The notes under the pieces are model-generated. The model was given only the letters and a program-made list of their open reading frames with translations. It did no database searches and was not told where the DNA came from. 64,000 nt of DNA from Psychrobacter nivimaris (GTDB lineage: Bacteria; Pseudomonadota; Gammaproteobacteria; Pseudomonadales; Moraxellaceae), in NCBI RefSeq assembly GCF_009812035.1, contig NZ_VZIZ01000004.1, positions 1-64,000 of the forward strand. The letters are read 5' to 3'. The position numbers were made by a program, and so were the translations under genes. Below, piece by piece: positions 36,078 through 44,306 of the stretch; positions within the stretch are counted from its first letter, which is position 1; the number at the start of each line of letters is the position of its first letter.

Positions 36078-37121
36078 ATGCATGACGTCGTGCAAAATTA
36101 CTATGGAAAAGAGTTACAGAGTACCAATGATTTAAAGACTTCGGCTTGTTGTGATATTAGCAATATGCCTGAGTGGCTCAAGCCATTACTCGCAAATATT
36201 CACGATGAAGTATTGAGTCGTTATTACGGCTGTGGTCTGGTGTGTCCAGCACTGCTTGAAGGCTGCCGAATTTTAGACTTGGGCAGTGGTTCAGGCCGAG
36301 ATGTCTATGCACTAGCACAATTGGTTGGTGAGAGTGGCCATGTAGTCGGTGTTGATATGACCGATGAGCAGCTATCCGTTGCCAGACAGCATCAAGCCTA
36401 TCATATCGATAAGTTTGGCTATGACAATGTGACATTTTTGCACGGCTATATCGAGAAACTAGATGAACTAGACCTTGAGGCTAATAGCTTCGATATTATC
36501 GTCTCAAACTGCGTTATCAATCTATCACCAGACAAGGCCGCGGTCATGGCTAGTGTGCAGCGTTTACTGAAACCTGGTGGGGAGTTTTATTTTTCTGATG
36601 TCTATGCCGATCGCCGTATCCCGCAACACTTGATTGATGACCCAGTCTTATATGGCGAATGTTTGAGCGGCGCGTTGTATTGGAAGGATTTTAACCGTTT
36701 ATCACGAGATGCAGGTTTCTTAGACGTACGTTTGGTTGAAGATCGCCCACTTGAGATCACAGATCCTACATTGGCGGCTAAAATTGGTAATATTCAGTTT
36801 TTTTCTGCAACTTACCGCTTATTTAAAATCGACTCGCTTGAGGATGCTTGCGAAGATCACGGACAAGCGGTGATATATAAAGGAACTATCGAGCAGTCAC
36901 CGCATCGGTTTGATTTAGATAAACATCACGCTATCGAAGCTGGTCGAGTATTTCCAGTATGTGGCAATACGTTTCGCATGCTGCAAGAGTCACGCTTTGC
37001 GCCGCATTTTGAGTTTATCGGTGATGACAGTCACCACTACGGTATTTTTGCAGGTTGCGGTGAGCTAATGCCGTTTACTCAACCTATGATGCTGGCATCT
37101 GGTGCAGGTGGTTGTTGCTGA
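36078..37121 (+). CDS. arsM: arsenite S-adenosylmethionine methyltransferase
   Basis: A 347-residue ArsM that methylates As(III) stepwise with SAM. The SAM loop is DLGSGSGRDVYALAQLVGESGHVVGVDMT (about residues 67-95). Cysteines C24, C52, C145 and C195 have spacings of 28, 93 and 50, close to those of the arsenic-binding cysteines of the red-alga ArsM (28, 102, 50). The segment LYGECLSGALYWKDF is diagnostic. The C-terminus ends in a Cys-Cys pair. It completes the arsenosugar cluster, supplying methylated arsenic to ArsS, and is followed by a terminator. Confidence 0.93.
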   Translation: MHDVVQNYYGKELQSTNDLKTSACCDISNMPEWLKPLLANIHDEVLSRYYGCGLVCPALLEGCRILDLGSGSGRDVYALAQLVGESGHVVGVDMTDEQLSVARQHQAYHIDKFGYDNVTFLHGYIEKLDELDLEANSFDIIVSNCVINLSPDKAAVMASVQRLLKPGGEFYFSDVYADRRIPQHLIDDPVLYGECLSGALYWKDFNRLSRDAGFLDVRLVEDRPLEITDPTLAAKIGNIQFFSATYRLFKIDSLEDACEDHGQAVIYKGTIEQSPHRFDLDKHHAIEAGRVFPVCGNTFRMLQESRFAPHFEFIGDDSHHYGIFAGCGELMPFTQPMMLASGAGGCC

Positions 37122-37174
37122 CATTAAAGTGGTGTATTTAGTATAAATTTCAGATATACATGCTGAATTACAAG

Positions 37175-37206
37175 AAAGGCCATCATTTCAGATAATGGCC
37201 TTTTTT
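37175..37206. terminator. terminator of the arsenosugar operon
   Basis: AAAGGCCAT (37175-37183) pairs with ATGGCCTTT (37195-37203), followed by six T residues, 54 bp after arsM. The opposite strand also starts with A residues, so it may serve the converging mtnP too. Confidence 0.8.
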
Positions 37207-37283
37207 GATTTGATAGAAGCCAGCTTGATTAAAATCAGACCGATTAGCAGTAGTCAGTTAAAGATGGAAAAGACGCATTACAA

Positions 37284-38177
37284 TCACGTTAGCAAGGCGG
37301 CCAGTCTGATCTTGGTATGTTCGTCCATCGCATCTATAGGTGTGACCAATGCTTGTGCAAGAGCACTGTGAGCGATTGACTCAGGTAGTTCAGCGGCAAT
37401 CAAAGCAACAGCTTCTCGTATCACTTTTTGAGCATTATCTGCATTTTTCAGTAGGTTCTTTATCGCATAGTCGGCACTGACGGCTTCTTCCGTCGGATGC
37501 CAACAGTCGAAGTCTGTCACCAGAGCTAACGTGGCATAAGCAATACTGGCTTCACGTGCCAATTTGGCTTCTGGCATATTGGTCATGCCAATGATATCTG
37601 CCTGCATCTGACGATACCATTCTGACTCTGCTCGAGTTGAGAATTGAGGGCCTTCGATGCAGACATAAGTTGCCTTAGAATGACTGCTACCTTCTATAAT
37701 ATTTGCTTGGTCATAAGCGCGCGTCAAGAGTTCTGCTAGGGCAGGGCATAGTGGGTCAGCCATCGACACATGGGCGACGGCTCCCTCACCAAAGAAAGTA
37801 CTCGCTCGCTGCTTAGTCATATCAATCATTTGATCTGGTATGACCATGTCTAATGGCTTAAGATGCGCTTGCAATGAGCCAACTGCTGATACGGAAACGA
37901 TATAGCGTACCCCAAGCGTTTTTAGCGCATAGATATTGGCTCGATACGGCACTTCGGACGGGGTCAGTCTATGACCCTGACCATGCCGTGTCAAAAAGGC
38001 AACGGTCACTCCCTCAAGCTCACCTAAGACAATATCATCAGATGGACTACCATAAGGCGTCTGTATCGTTACACTGCGTTTGTTGGTCAGTGATGACATT
38101 TGGTAGAGACCGCTGCCACCGATGATAGCAATATCAGCAGATAACGTTGCCAGTACTTCCGTGTGAGGTATTGTCAT
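37284..38177 (-). CDS. mtnP: S-methyl-5'-thioadenosine/inosine phosphorylase (MtnP family)
   Basis: A 297-residue purine nucleoside phosphorylase of the MTAP type. IAIIGGSGLYQM and GSPSDDIVLGEL form the N-terminal phosphate and base site. RHGQGHRLTPSEVPYRANIYAL with VSAVGSL is typical. CIEGPQFSTRAESEWYRQMQADIIGMTNMPEAKLAREA contains the ribose/base-binding and catalytic residues, and the later DFDCWHP matches family members. It phosphorolyses methylthioadenosine in methionine salvage. Because it converges on arsM, phosphorolysis of an arsenic-bearing adenosine in the arsenosugar pathway is an alternative worth considering. Confidence 0.88.
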   Translation of the reverse strand: MTIPHTEVLATLSADIAIIGGSGLYQMSSLTNKRSVTIQTPYGSPSDDIVLGELEGVTVAFLTRHGQGHRLTPSEVPYRANIYALKTLGVRYIVSVSAVGSLQAHLKPLDMVIPDQMIDMTKQRASTFFGEGAVAHVSMADPLCPALAELLTRAYDQANIIEGSSHSKATYVCIEGPQFSTRAESEWYRQMQADIIGMTNMPEAKLAREASIAYATLALVTDFDCWHPTEEAVSADYAIKNLLKNADNAQKVIREAVALIAAELPESIAHSALAQALVTPIDAMDEHTKIRLAALLT

Positions 38178-38283
38178 AAGGACTATCCGAGTAGATTAAT
38201 AAAAGAGAGACACAGACTAGTGCCATGTAATATCCTGAACCAAAAAATAGCTCAGATAAAATATAGCAGAACTTTTGTCCTTA

Positions 38284-38315
38284 TAGTTATAAATCGAGAT
38301 AGTTATAAATCGAGA
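38284..38315 (+). repeat. 16-bp perfect tandem repeat
   Basis: TAGTTATAAATCGAGA occurs twice back to back (38284-38299 and 38300-38315) in the gap upstream of the TAXI-TRAP operon. Confidence 0.75.
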
Positions 38316-38659
38316 GTCCTCATTAATTTGCTATATCTAAAAATTCCTAAGAAATAATGCGATATGGCAATATTTTTCAGATGTCGATAAAGGTTTACAA
38401 TAGCAACAATTTTTGTTTTAATATTTATTAAATGAAACTTTGTTTCGCATAGCAAAACTTTATATATGTTAGCTCAATTAATGAATGGCCTATATTTTCT
38501 CAGGTAGCTTTAAATATAAGGTATTGAAAGAAAAAGAGAAAGCAAGCTAAGGTTTATTTGTTGATGGAATTACTATATTATTACTCGTCTGTAACGTATT
38601 TATGTATAAATACGGATATTGTTAAACGTACAAAATCGACCACTTCAAGGATGAATTCA
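38316..38659. other. intergenic region upstream of the TRAP operon
   Basis: The whole gap from mtnP to the TAXI gene start is about 480 bp and A+T-rich, so it should include divergent promoters for both. Apart from the 16-bp tandem repeat I see no other element. The frame upstream of 38660 stays open to 38558 but reads as noncoding. Confidence 0.4.
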
Positions 38660-39679
38660 ATGCTTAATTCTTTAAAATCCCCATTACTTTTGTCAGCTAT
38701 GTTGAGTGCTGCCTTAGGTCTAACTGCATGCTCATCTCCAAGTTCAGAGGGCAGTGATACTGCATCTGCAGATAGCGCGGCAACAGATACTGCAGCAGAT
38801 AAGCTTGATACTAAGTTTTTGACCATCGCTACTGGCGGTGCGTCTGGCCCTTACAACATCATTGGTACTTCATTGTCTGAAGTCTATGTCAAAACCTTTG
38901 GCGTAAACTCAAAAACTCAAACCACTGGCGCATCAGTCGAAAACGTCAATCTATTGACCCAAGGCAAGGTCGACATGGTCTTGGCACTAAGTGACGTAGT
39001 GACAGATGCTGTCGAAGGTAAAAACAACTTTGAGCAGCCAATCACTAACATTCAACAGATTGCTGTTTTGTACCCTAATGTGGTGCAAATCGTAACCTCG
39101 GAAAAATCTGGTATCAAAAACATTGAAGATTTACGAGGCAAGCGTATTGCGGTAGGCGATCAAGGTTCTGGTACAGAAGTAAATGCTCGTACTTTACTTG
39201 AAGGGTTTGGTATCACGTATGATGATGTCACCGTTGATTATCTAGGCTTTGCTGAAGCTGCTGATGGTATGAAAGCAGGCAAGATCGAAGCGGCATTCTT
39301 TAGTAGTGGCCTACCAAACTCATCTTTGATGGAGCTAGAGCAAGGCTTAGATTTACAGATTGTCACTATCAACCAAGACAAGCTAAAAGAAATCATCGCG
39401 ACCAAGCCTTACTTCAAAACCTTTGAGATTCCTGCTGGCACTTATGGCAACGAAACAGCCATACCAACTGCAGCAATCATGAATGCGTTGTTGGTTAGCT
39501 CTGATCTATCTGAAGCGGATGGTTATAAACTGACCAAAGCATTGTTTGATAATTTAGATGGTCTAAAAACAGCTCACCAAGCGGCCAATGATATCAGTCT
39601 AGAAACCGCTCGTGATGGCATGGTAGCCCCAATCCATCCTGGAGCTAAAAAGTACTATGACGAACAATCAGCCAAGTAA
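38660..39679 (+). CDS. TAXI family TRAP transporter solute-binding lipoprotein
   Basis: About 339 residues from the ATG at 38660; AAGGA ends 8 nt before it, whereas the ATG at 38651 is too close to that site. The signal ends in lipobox LTAC, so Cys23 would be lipidated. The TAXI binding fold shows FLTIATGGASGPYNIIGTSLSEVY at the start and VGDQGSGTEVNARTLLEGFG in the middle. TAXI proteins deliver substrates, often glutamate or other dicarboxylates, to a fused TRAP permease. A 23-bp overlap couples it to DUF1850. Confidence 0.92.
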   Translation: MLNSLKSPLLLSAMLSAALGLTACSSPSSEGSDTASADSAATDTAADKLDTKFLTIATGGASGPYNIIGTSLSEVYVKTFGVNSKTQTTGASVENVNLLTQGKVDMVLALSDVVTDAVEGKNNFEQPITNIQQIAVLYPNVVQIVTSEKSGIKNIEDLRGKRIAVGDQGSGTEVNARTLLEGFGITYDDVTVDYLGFAEAADGMKAGKIEAAFFSSGLPNSSLMELEQGLDLQIVTINQDKLKEIIATKPYFKTFEIPAGTYGNETAIPTAAIMNALLVSSDLSEADGYKLTKALFDNLDGLKTAHQAANDISLETARDGMVAPIHPGAKKYYDEQSAK

Positions 39680-40220
39680 TTCATTATGTTTACCAACTGG
39701 CGCGGCATTTATTGCAGCGCTGGTTTTTTTTACGCTATGGTTAGGCTTTACGCTTCAGTCTGTCGTTGAAGTGCGAGTCGCAGGCGTAGACGGTGCTGAT
39801 GATAAGGTTTGTTATTTCACTGAGCCTGATTTTCAGCTACGTTGGATACATTCTGTAGAAAAACAGTGGTGGGAAGAGCAGTATCAACGCATAGACGGCA
39901 GTAGTACAGAAGGTGCGGAGCTGTTACTGACCACGACGTATTTTGAAGCATTCGGTGCGGGGACACCCTCCACCGAAATGCTCGCTCCTATACAAAAGCC
40001 TGGCTATCTGGGTTATCAAATCAACGAAAAACTGCCTCGCCTTAATTGGGTCGTATCTAGACTGACCAAAGGTGAAATGGATTATGGTGGTCATCGTTTC
40101 TTGATTCACCAGTGGGTGCCAGACTATTCTGAAGTGGTGATCATGCCTAAGACGTATGATTTAATTGATAGATTTAAAAAGGACTTTTGTCATGAACTCC
40201 CAAGTGACGGATCAAGGTAG
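39657..40220 (+). CDS. DUF1850 protein of the TAXI-TRAP operon
   Basis: A 187-residue protein with one N-terminal membrane helix (about residues 12-35) and an extracytoplasmic domain containing RWIHSVEKQWWEEQYQ and MDYGGHRFLIHQWV. DUF1850 is recurrent between TAXI binding proteins and the fused TRAP permease and probably aids the transporter. It overlaps the TAXI gene by 23 bp and extends 29 bp into the permease frame. Confidence 0.88.
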   Translation: MTNNQPSNSLCLPTGAAFIAALVFFTLWLGFTLQSVVEVRVAGVDGADDKVCYFTEPDFQLRWIHSVEKQWWEEQYQRIDGSSTEGAELLLTTTYFEAFGAGTPSTEMLAPIQKPGYLGYQINEKLPRLNWVVSRLTKGEMDYGGHRFLIHQWVPDYSEVVIMPKTYDLIDRFKKDFCHELPSDGSR

Positions 40221-42234
40221 TGTGACTACCATGCCAGATGCGCAAGTTGATAACGATGCTGAGGCGGATGCGGTCAACCGAGCAGTATTGGAAAAATATG
40301 ACCGAGAGTCAATCACGCGTCATATCACTCAAGGACCAGTAAAATATTTTATCGCTGGCATTTGTATACTCTATTCACTGTTTCATTTATATATCACTTT
40401 TAATCCAATGCCAGCACTGTTGCAGCGCTCTGTGCACGTGGGCGTTGGTTTTGCATTGATATTCCTAATTTTTCCAGCCAGTAAAAAAAGCAGTCGCAAA
40501 CGAGTGGCATGGTATGACTGGCTTTGGTTTGCGCTGTCCTTATCTGGCATGGGCTACTTGATTTACGAGTATCAAGATATTGTGACCTCGCGCGGCGGTA
40601 TGGCGAACCAGATGGATGTGATATTTTCACTAATCACCGTAGTCTGTGTGTTAGAGGGCAGTCGCCGTATCACAGGTTGGATTTTGCCGATATTGGCAGG
40701 GATATTCTTAGCCTATCCGTTTGTCAGTCACATGGATTTTATGCCTGATAGACTTTTGACTCGCCCTTATGATATGGGTGATATTTTCGGTCAATTATTC
40801 CTAAAAACAGAAGGTCTGTATTCTGTCGCGATCGGTGCGTCAGTGACGTTTATTTTCTTGTTTATCTTATTCGGTGCGTTCTTAGCACGCTCAGGGATGG
40901 GGCAGCTGTTTAATGATCTGGCATTGGCCATCGCAGGTCATAAGAAAGGCGGGCCTGCAAAAGTAGCGGTCATCTCTAGTGGCTTTATGGGCAGTATCAA
41001 CGGCTCTGCATTATCAAATGTAGTAAGTACCGGTGCCTTTACGATTCCGCTGATGAAAAAAGTCGGCTATCACAAAGATTTCGCGGGTGCAGTTGAGGCG
41101 AGTGCATCTGTAGGTGGGCAGATTTTGCCACCAATTATGGGTGCCAGTGCGTTCATTATGGCAGAGACCACAGGTTTGCCTTATAGCACGATTGCGCTTG
41201 CAGCCCTACTACCAGCCGTGCTGTACTATTTGGGTGTGATTGCACAGGTACATTTCCGCGCTGGTCGCCGCGATCTAAAAGGTATCGCTAAAGAAAATCT
41301 GCCAGCAGTAAAAGCAGTCCTAAAAGCACGTGGTCATATGCTATTGCCGATTGTTTTTTTGGTTTTCTTGTTAATCAGAAACGTACCTGTAGGATATGCA
41401 GCAGCTTATACCATTGGTTTTACGGTTGTCATCAGTATGCTACGTGCTGAGACACGCATGAGCTTTTCTGATATTTTAGGTGCATTGGAAGATGGTGCGC
41501 GTCAGTCGCTTGCAGTCATGGCGGCCTGTGCGGTCGTTGGTATTATCATTGGGGTGGTGAGTCTGACTAGTTTCGGTACCGTAATGACATCCTCTATCGT
41601 TACGCTAGGCGCGGGATCGTTGTTCTTTACGCTTATTTTAACCATGCTAGCATCTATGGTATTAGGCATGGGATTACCGTCTATTCCTGCCTATATCATT
41701 ACGGCGACGATGGCGGCGCCAGCATTAGCTGGTTTTGATATTCCAATTTTGTCAGCGCATATGTTTGTTTTTTATTTTGGTATTTTTGCCAATATTACCC
41801 CGCCTGTGTGTCTAGCGGCCTTTGCTGGTGCGGGTATATCGGGCGGCGATCCGATGAAGACAGGATTCTTGTCGCTCAAGCTGGCACTCGCTGGATTTAT
41901 CGTACCGTTTATGTTTATCTATAATCCTACGATGCTGATGATTGACCCCACTGATCTTGCTGTTACGGCAAAAGACTTCCCGCTACCGCCTATTGTAGAT
42001 ATCATTACAGTAGTAGTGACTTCGATTACTGGTGTCATTGCACTAAGCTCAGCACTTGAGGGGTACTTCAGAGGCGAGATGAATACGGTGACTCGTGTCA
42101 TCTTAGCTATTGGCGCTTTGTTACTGATTTACCCTGAAATGATCACGGGCATCGTAGGAGGAGTTATTGTCCTCGGTATTGCTGCATTCAATATAAAAAC
42201 AGCTGGAAAGCCAACGCCAACTTTAACCGTGTAA
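40192..42234 (+). CDS. TRAP transporter permease, fused 4TM/12TM (TAXI type)
   Basis: About 680 residues from the ATG at 40192 (AAGG 9 nt upstream; a TTG at 40165 is possible but less likely). A hydrophilic N-terminal tail is followed by about 17-18 membrane helices, the fused small (DctQ-like) and large (DctM-like) permease subunits. GSINGSALSNVVSTGAFTIPLMKKVGYHKDFAGAVEASASVGGQILPPIMGASAFIMAE is the family signature. It uses a sodium or proton gradient. It closes the operon, ending at the terminator at 42275. Confidence 0.93.
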   Translation: MNSQVTDQGSVTTMPDAQVDNDAEADAVNRAVLEKYDRESITRHITQGPVKYFIAGICILYSLFHLYITFNPMPALLQRSVHVGVGFALIFLIFPASKKSSRKRVAWYDWLWFALSLSGMGYLIYEYQDIVTSRGGMANQMDVIFSLITVVCVLEGSRRITGWILPILAGIFLAYPFVSHMDFMPDRLLTRPYDMGDIFGQLFLKTEGLYSVAIGASVTFIFLFILFGAFLARSGMGQLFNDLALAIAGHKKGGPAKVAVISSGFMGSINGSALSNVVSTGAFTIPLMKKVGYHKDFAGAVEASASVGGQILPPIMGASAFIMAETTGLPYSTIALAALLPAVLYYLGVIAQVHFRAGRRDLKGIAKENLPAVKAVLKARGHMLLPIVFLVFLLIRNVPVGYAAAYTIGFTVVISMLRAETRMSFSDILGALEDGARQSLAVMAACAVVGIIIGVVSLTSFGTVMTSSIVTLGAGSLFFTLILTMLASMVLGMGLPSIPAYIITATMAAPALAGFDIPILSAHMFVFYFGIFANITPPVCLAAFAGAGISGGDPMKTGFLSLKLALAGFIVPFMFIYNPTMLMIDPTDLAVTAKDFPLPPIVDIITVVVTSITGVIALSSALEGYFRGEMNTVTRVILAIGALLLIYPEMITGIVGGVIVLGIAAFNIKTAGKPTPTLTV

Positions 42235-42274
42235 AGTATTGGATTTGAATTCTTCGTAAATCTAACAAAGCTAA

Positions 42275-42312
42275 AAAAAGGGTGAATAACAAATCTGTTA
42301 TTCACCCTTTTT
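42275..42312 (+). terminator. TRAP operon terminator
   Basis: AAAAAGGGTGAATAAC (42275-42290) pairs perfectly with GTTATTCACCCTTTTT (42297-42312) around AAATCT, 41 bp after the permease stop. Confidence 0.9.
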
Positions 42313-42378
42313 AATATTCTTAAGAGATGTTCTAGCGGCTGTTGTTCGCAACTACTTTCACCTCACTTGATTGCTAAA

Positions 42379-43422
42379 TTAGCAGCCAAGTTTACCTTCA
42401 GCTTCTAATGCTTTTTTGCTACGGATAGGTGCTGGGCAATCTTCGCCATAGTACTGACGATCTGCAAAGTAGCTTGAGCGTACCATTGGGCCTGCCCAAA
42501 TACTAAAGAAGCCAATCTTTTTACCGTAGTCCATATAGCGTTGGAACTCATCTGGATGAACATAACGATCGACAGGCGCGTGGTTTTTACTAGGCTGTAG
42601 ATACTGACCGATAGTGATCATATCTACATCATGAGCTTTTAGATCATCGAGTAGGGCATAGATCTCTTCTTCTGTCTCGCCAAGACCAACCATAAAGCCG
42701 CACTTGGTGGCGATATCAGGACGACGCTCTTTATAAATCTTAAGCAAATCTAGTGAATGCTGATAGTCAGAACCTGGACGGAAGGCCTTGTATAGACGTG
42801 GCACCGTTTCGATGTTGTGGTTAAACACATCTGGTGCAGTCTCTGTCAATAAATCCAAAGCGATATCCATACGACCACGGAAATCTGGTACTAGGATTTC
42901 AATCAAGCAGTTTGGGCTAAGTGCTCTTGACTCGTTTAGGACTTCCACAAAATGTCCAGCACCGCCGTCTTTTAAATCATCGCGATCGACAGAGGTGATT
43001 ACAGCATACTTAAGCTGTAGACCTTGAATCGTCTCAGCGGTATGACGCGGCTCATCCTTGTCTAGCTCATTAGGACGACCATGGCCTACATCACAGAACG
43101 GGCAGCGACGCGTACAAATATCACCCATGATCATAAAGGTGGCTGTACCATCAGCGAAGCACTGTGGCAGGTTAGGGCAGGCCGCTTCTTCACAGACGGT
43201 ATAAAGCTTTTGCTCACGTAAGGTTGCTTTGATACGAGCAACTTCAGCAGGCGAGGACATTTTTACCCGAATCCAATCAGGCTTTTTCTTTGCCTCGACA
43301 GTCGGGATCACTTTAATTGGGATACGGGCAACTTTGTCATAGCCACGTAGCTTTTCGCCTTGGATGGCTTTTTTTGGTTTGGCCTTAGCAGCAGGTACAT
43401 GTGTTTGTACGGCAGTTGTCAT
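42379..43422 (-). CDS. lipA: lipoyl synthase
   Basis: A 347-residue radical SAM enzyme that inserts two sulfurs into octanoyl groups on lipoyl domains. The auxiliary cluster cysteines are in [17 protein letters not shown] (CxxxxCxxxxxC, about residues 74-90) and the radical SAM cluster in [13 protein letters not shown] (about residues 103-115). [13 protein letters not shown] and GLMVGLGE-like [12 protein letters not shown] follow, and [10 protein letters not shown] provides the C-terminal serine ligand. The N-terminal 50 residues are an Ala/Lys-rich extension. lipB is not adjacent. Confidence 0.95.
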   Translation of the reverse strand: MTTAVQTHVPAAKAKPKKAIQGEKLRGYDKVARIPIKVIPTVEAKKKPDWIRVKMSSPAEVARIKATLREQKLYTVCEEAACPNLPQCFADGTATFMIMGDICTRRCPFCDVGHGRPNELDKDEPRHTAETIQGLQLKYAVITSVDRDDLKDGGAGHFVEVLNESRALSPNCLIEILVPDFRGRMDIALDLLTETAPDVFNHNIETVPRLYKAFRPGSDYQHSLDLLKIYKERRPDIATKCGFMVGLGETEEEIYALLDDLKAHDVDMITIGQYLQPSKNHAPVDRYVHPDEFQRYMDYGKKIGFFSIWAGPMVRSSYFADRQYYGEDCPAPIRSKKALEAEGKLGC

Positions 43423-43570
43423 AATAGAGTTATCTCTTAACCCTTTATATTATAAGGGTTTATGGAATGATCAGAATGTTTTATGAGTGTAGATATTATA
43501 GCAGAAATTTGGTCGTCAATTTTTAAACAATATTGTTAAGATTACTATGATTGCTCGGACGACCATAGTT

Positions 43571-43981
43571 TTAAATATCTATATCGATTTCCAACTCATT
43601 CAGTATATCTATGGCAGCGCGAAATGCTTCTTGTGTGGCAGGTGCACCGCAGTACGGCAAGCTGTGCATGAGCACTTCTCTAATCTCAGCGACACTGGCC
43701 CCGTTGTTAATGGCACCGCGTATATGTCCTTTCAACTCATTTGGGCTTTTTTGGGCAATTAAAAAGGCAATAGTGATTAATGAGCGATACTTACGAGGTA
43801 ATACTGAGTCATCTTGCCAAGTGCTGCCCCAAGCGTGTTCAATAATCCAGTCTTGCAGCGGTTGGGTAAATCCTGTGGCAGCATCAAGCGAGCGTTTGAC
43901 ATGCTGCTCACCCATCACCTCTGTGCGTACTTTGAGCCCATTGTCATAGTTGGTATTGTTGTCCATATTGCTATCGTCCAT
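43571..43981 (-). CDS. carboxymuconolactone decarboxylase family protein
   Basis: A 136-residue AhpD-like/PcaC-like protein. After a polar start, FTQPLQDWIIEHAWGSTW resembles PcaC. PRKYRSLITIAFLIAQKSPNELKGHIRGAINNGASVAEIREVLMHSLPYCGAPATQEAFRAA is the CMD core. The CxxC of AhpD-type peroxidases is absent, so the 4-carboxymuconolactone decarboxylase type is closer. No other aromatic-degradation genes are nearby, and function is therefore uncertain. Confidence 0.82.
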   Translation of the reverse strand: MDDSNMDNNTNYDNGLKVRTEVMGEQHVKRSLDAATGFTQPLQDWIIEHAWGSTWQDDSVLPRKYRSLITIAFLIAQKSPNELKGHIRGAINNGASVAEIREVLMHSLPYCGAPATQEAFRAAIDILNELEIDIDI

Positions 43982-44306
43982 ATCTTGTCGTCCTTAATAA
44001 TGTCTTATAAAAGCGTATAACAGTCATATGGTGTCTGTTCAGTCATAAAGCAAGCAATTATTGATACGTGCGTACGAGTGAATGCCAGTTATAATGAGCG
44101 CGACAATCATATTATTGATGGCACTATTTTTATAATAAATGTTCGATATGGCCTTACTATGCGCCTTTTCAGGGCTGAGCCATTAACATTTAGAGCGATT
44201 TAAGCTATGATTGCACGGATAATTATTCCCTATAGTATATAGACGCAGGCAGTCATGCTGACTACCCACGCAATGTGCTAAACCCCAACTGACGAGGACG
44301 ACTATT
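43982..44306. other. intergenic region upstream of acnB
   Basis: A 325-bp gap between divergent genes with no open frame carrying a ribosome site. A weak dyad, GCAGGCAGTCATGCTGACTAC, occurs about 60 bp before acnB; nothing else is visible. Confidence 0.35.

Noticed and set aside
38558-38659. N-terminal extension of the TAXI protein starting with TTG at 38558.
   Set aside because: The extension lacks homology, and a good signal peptide with lipobox begins at 38660 with a well-spaced AAGGA site.
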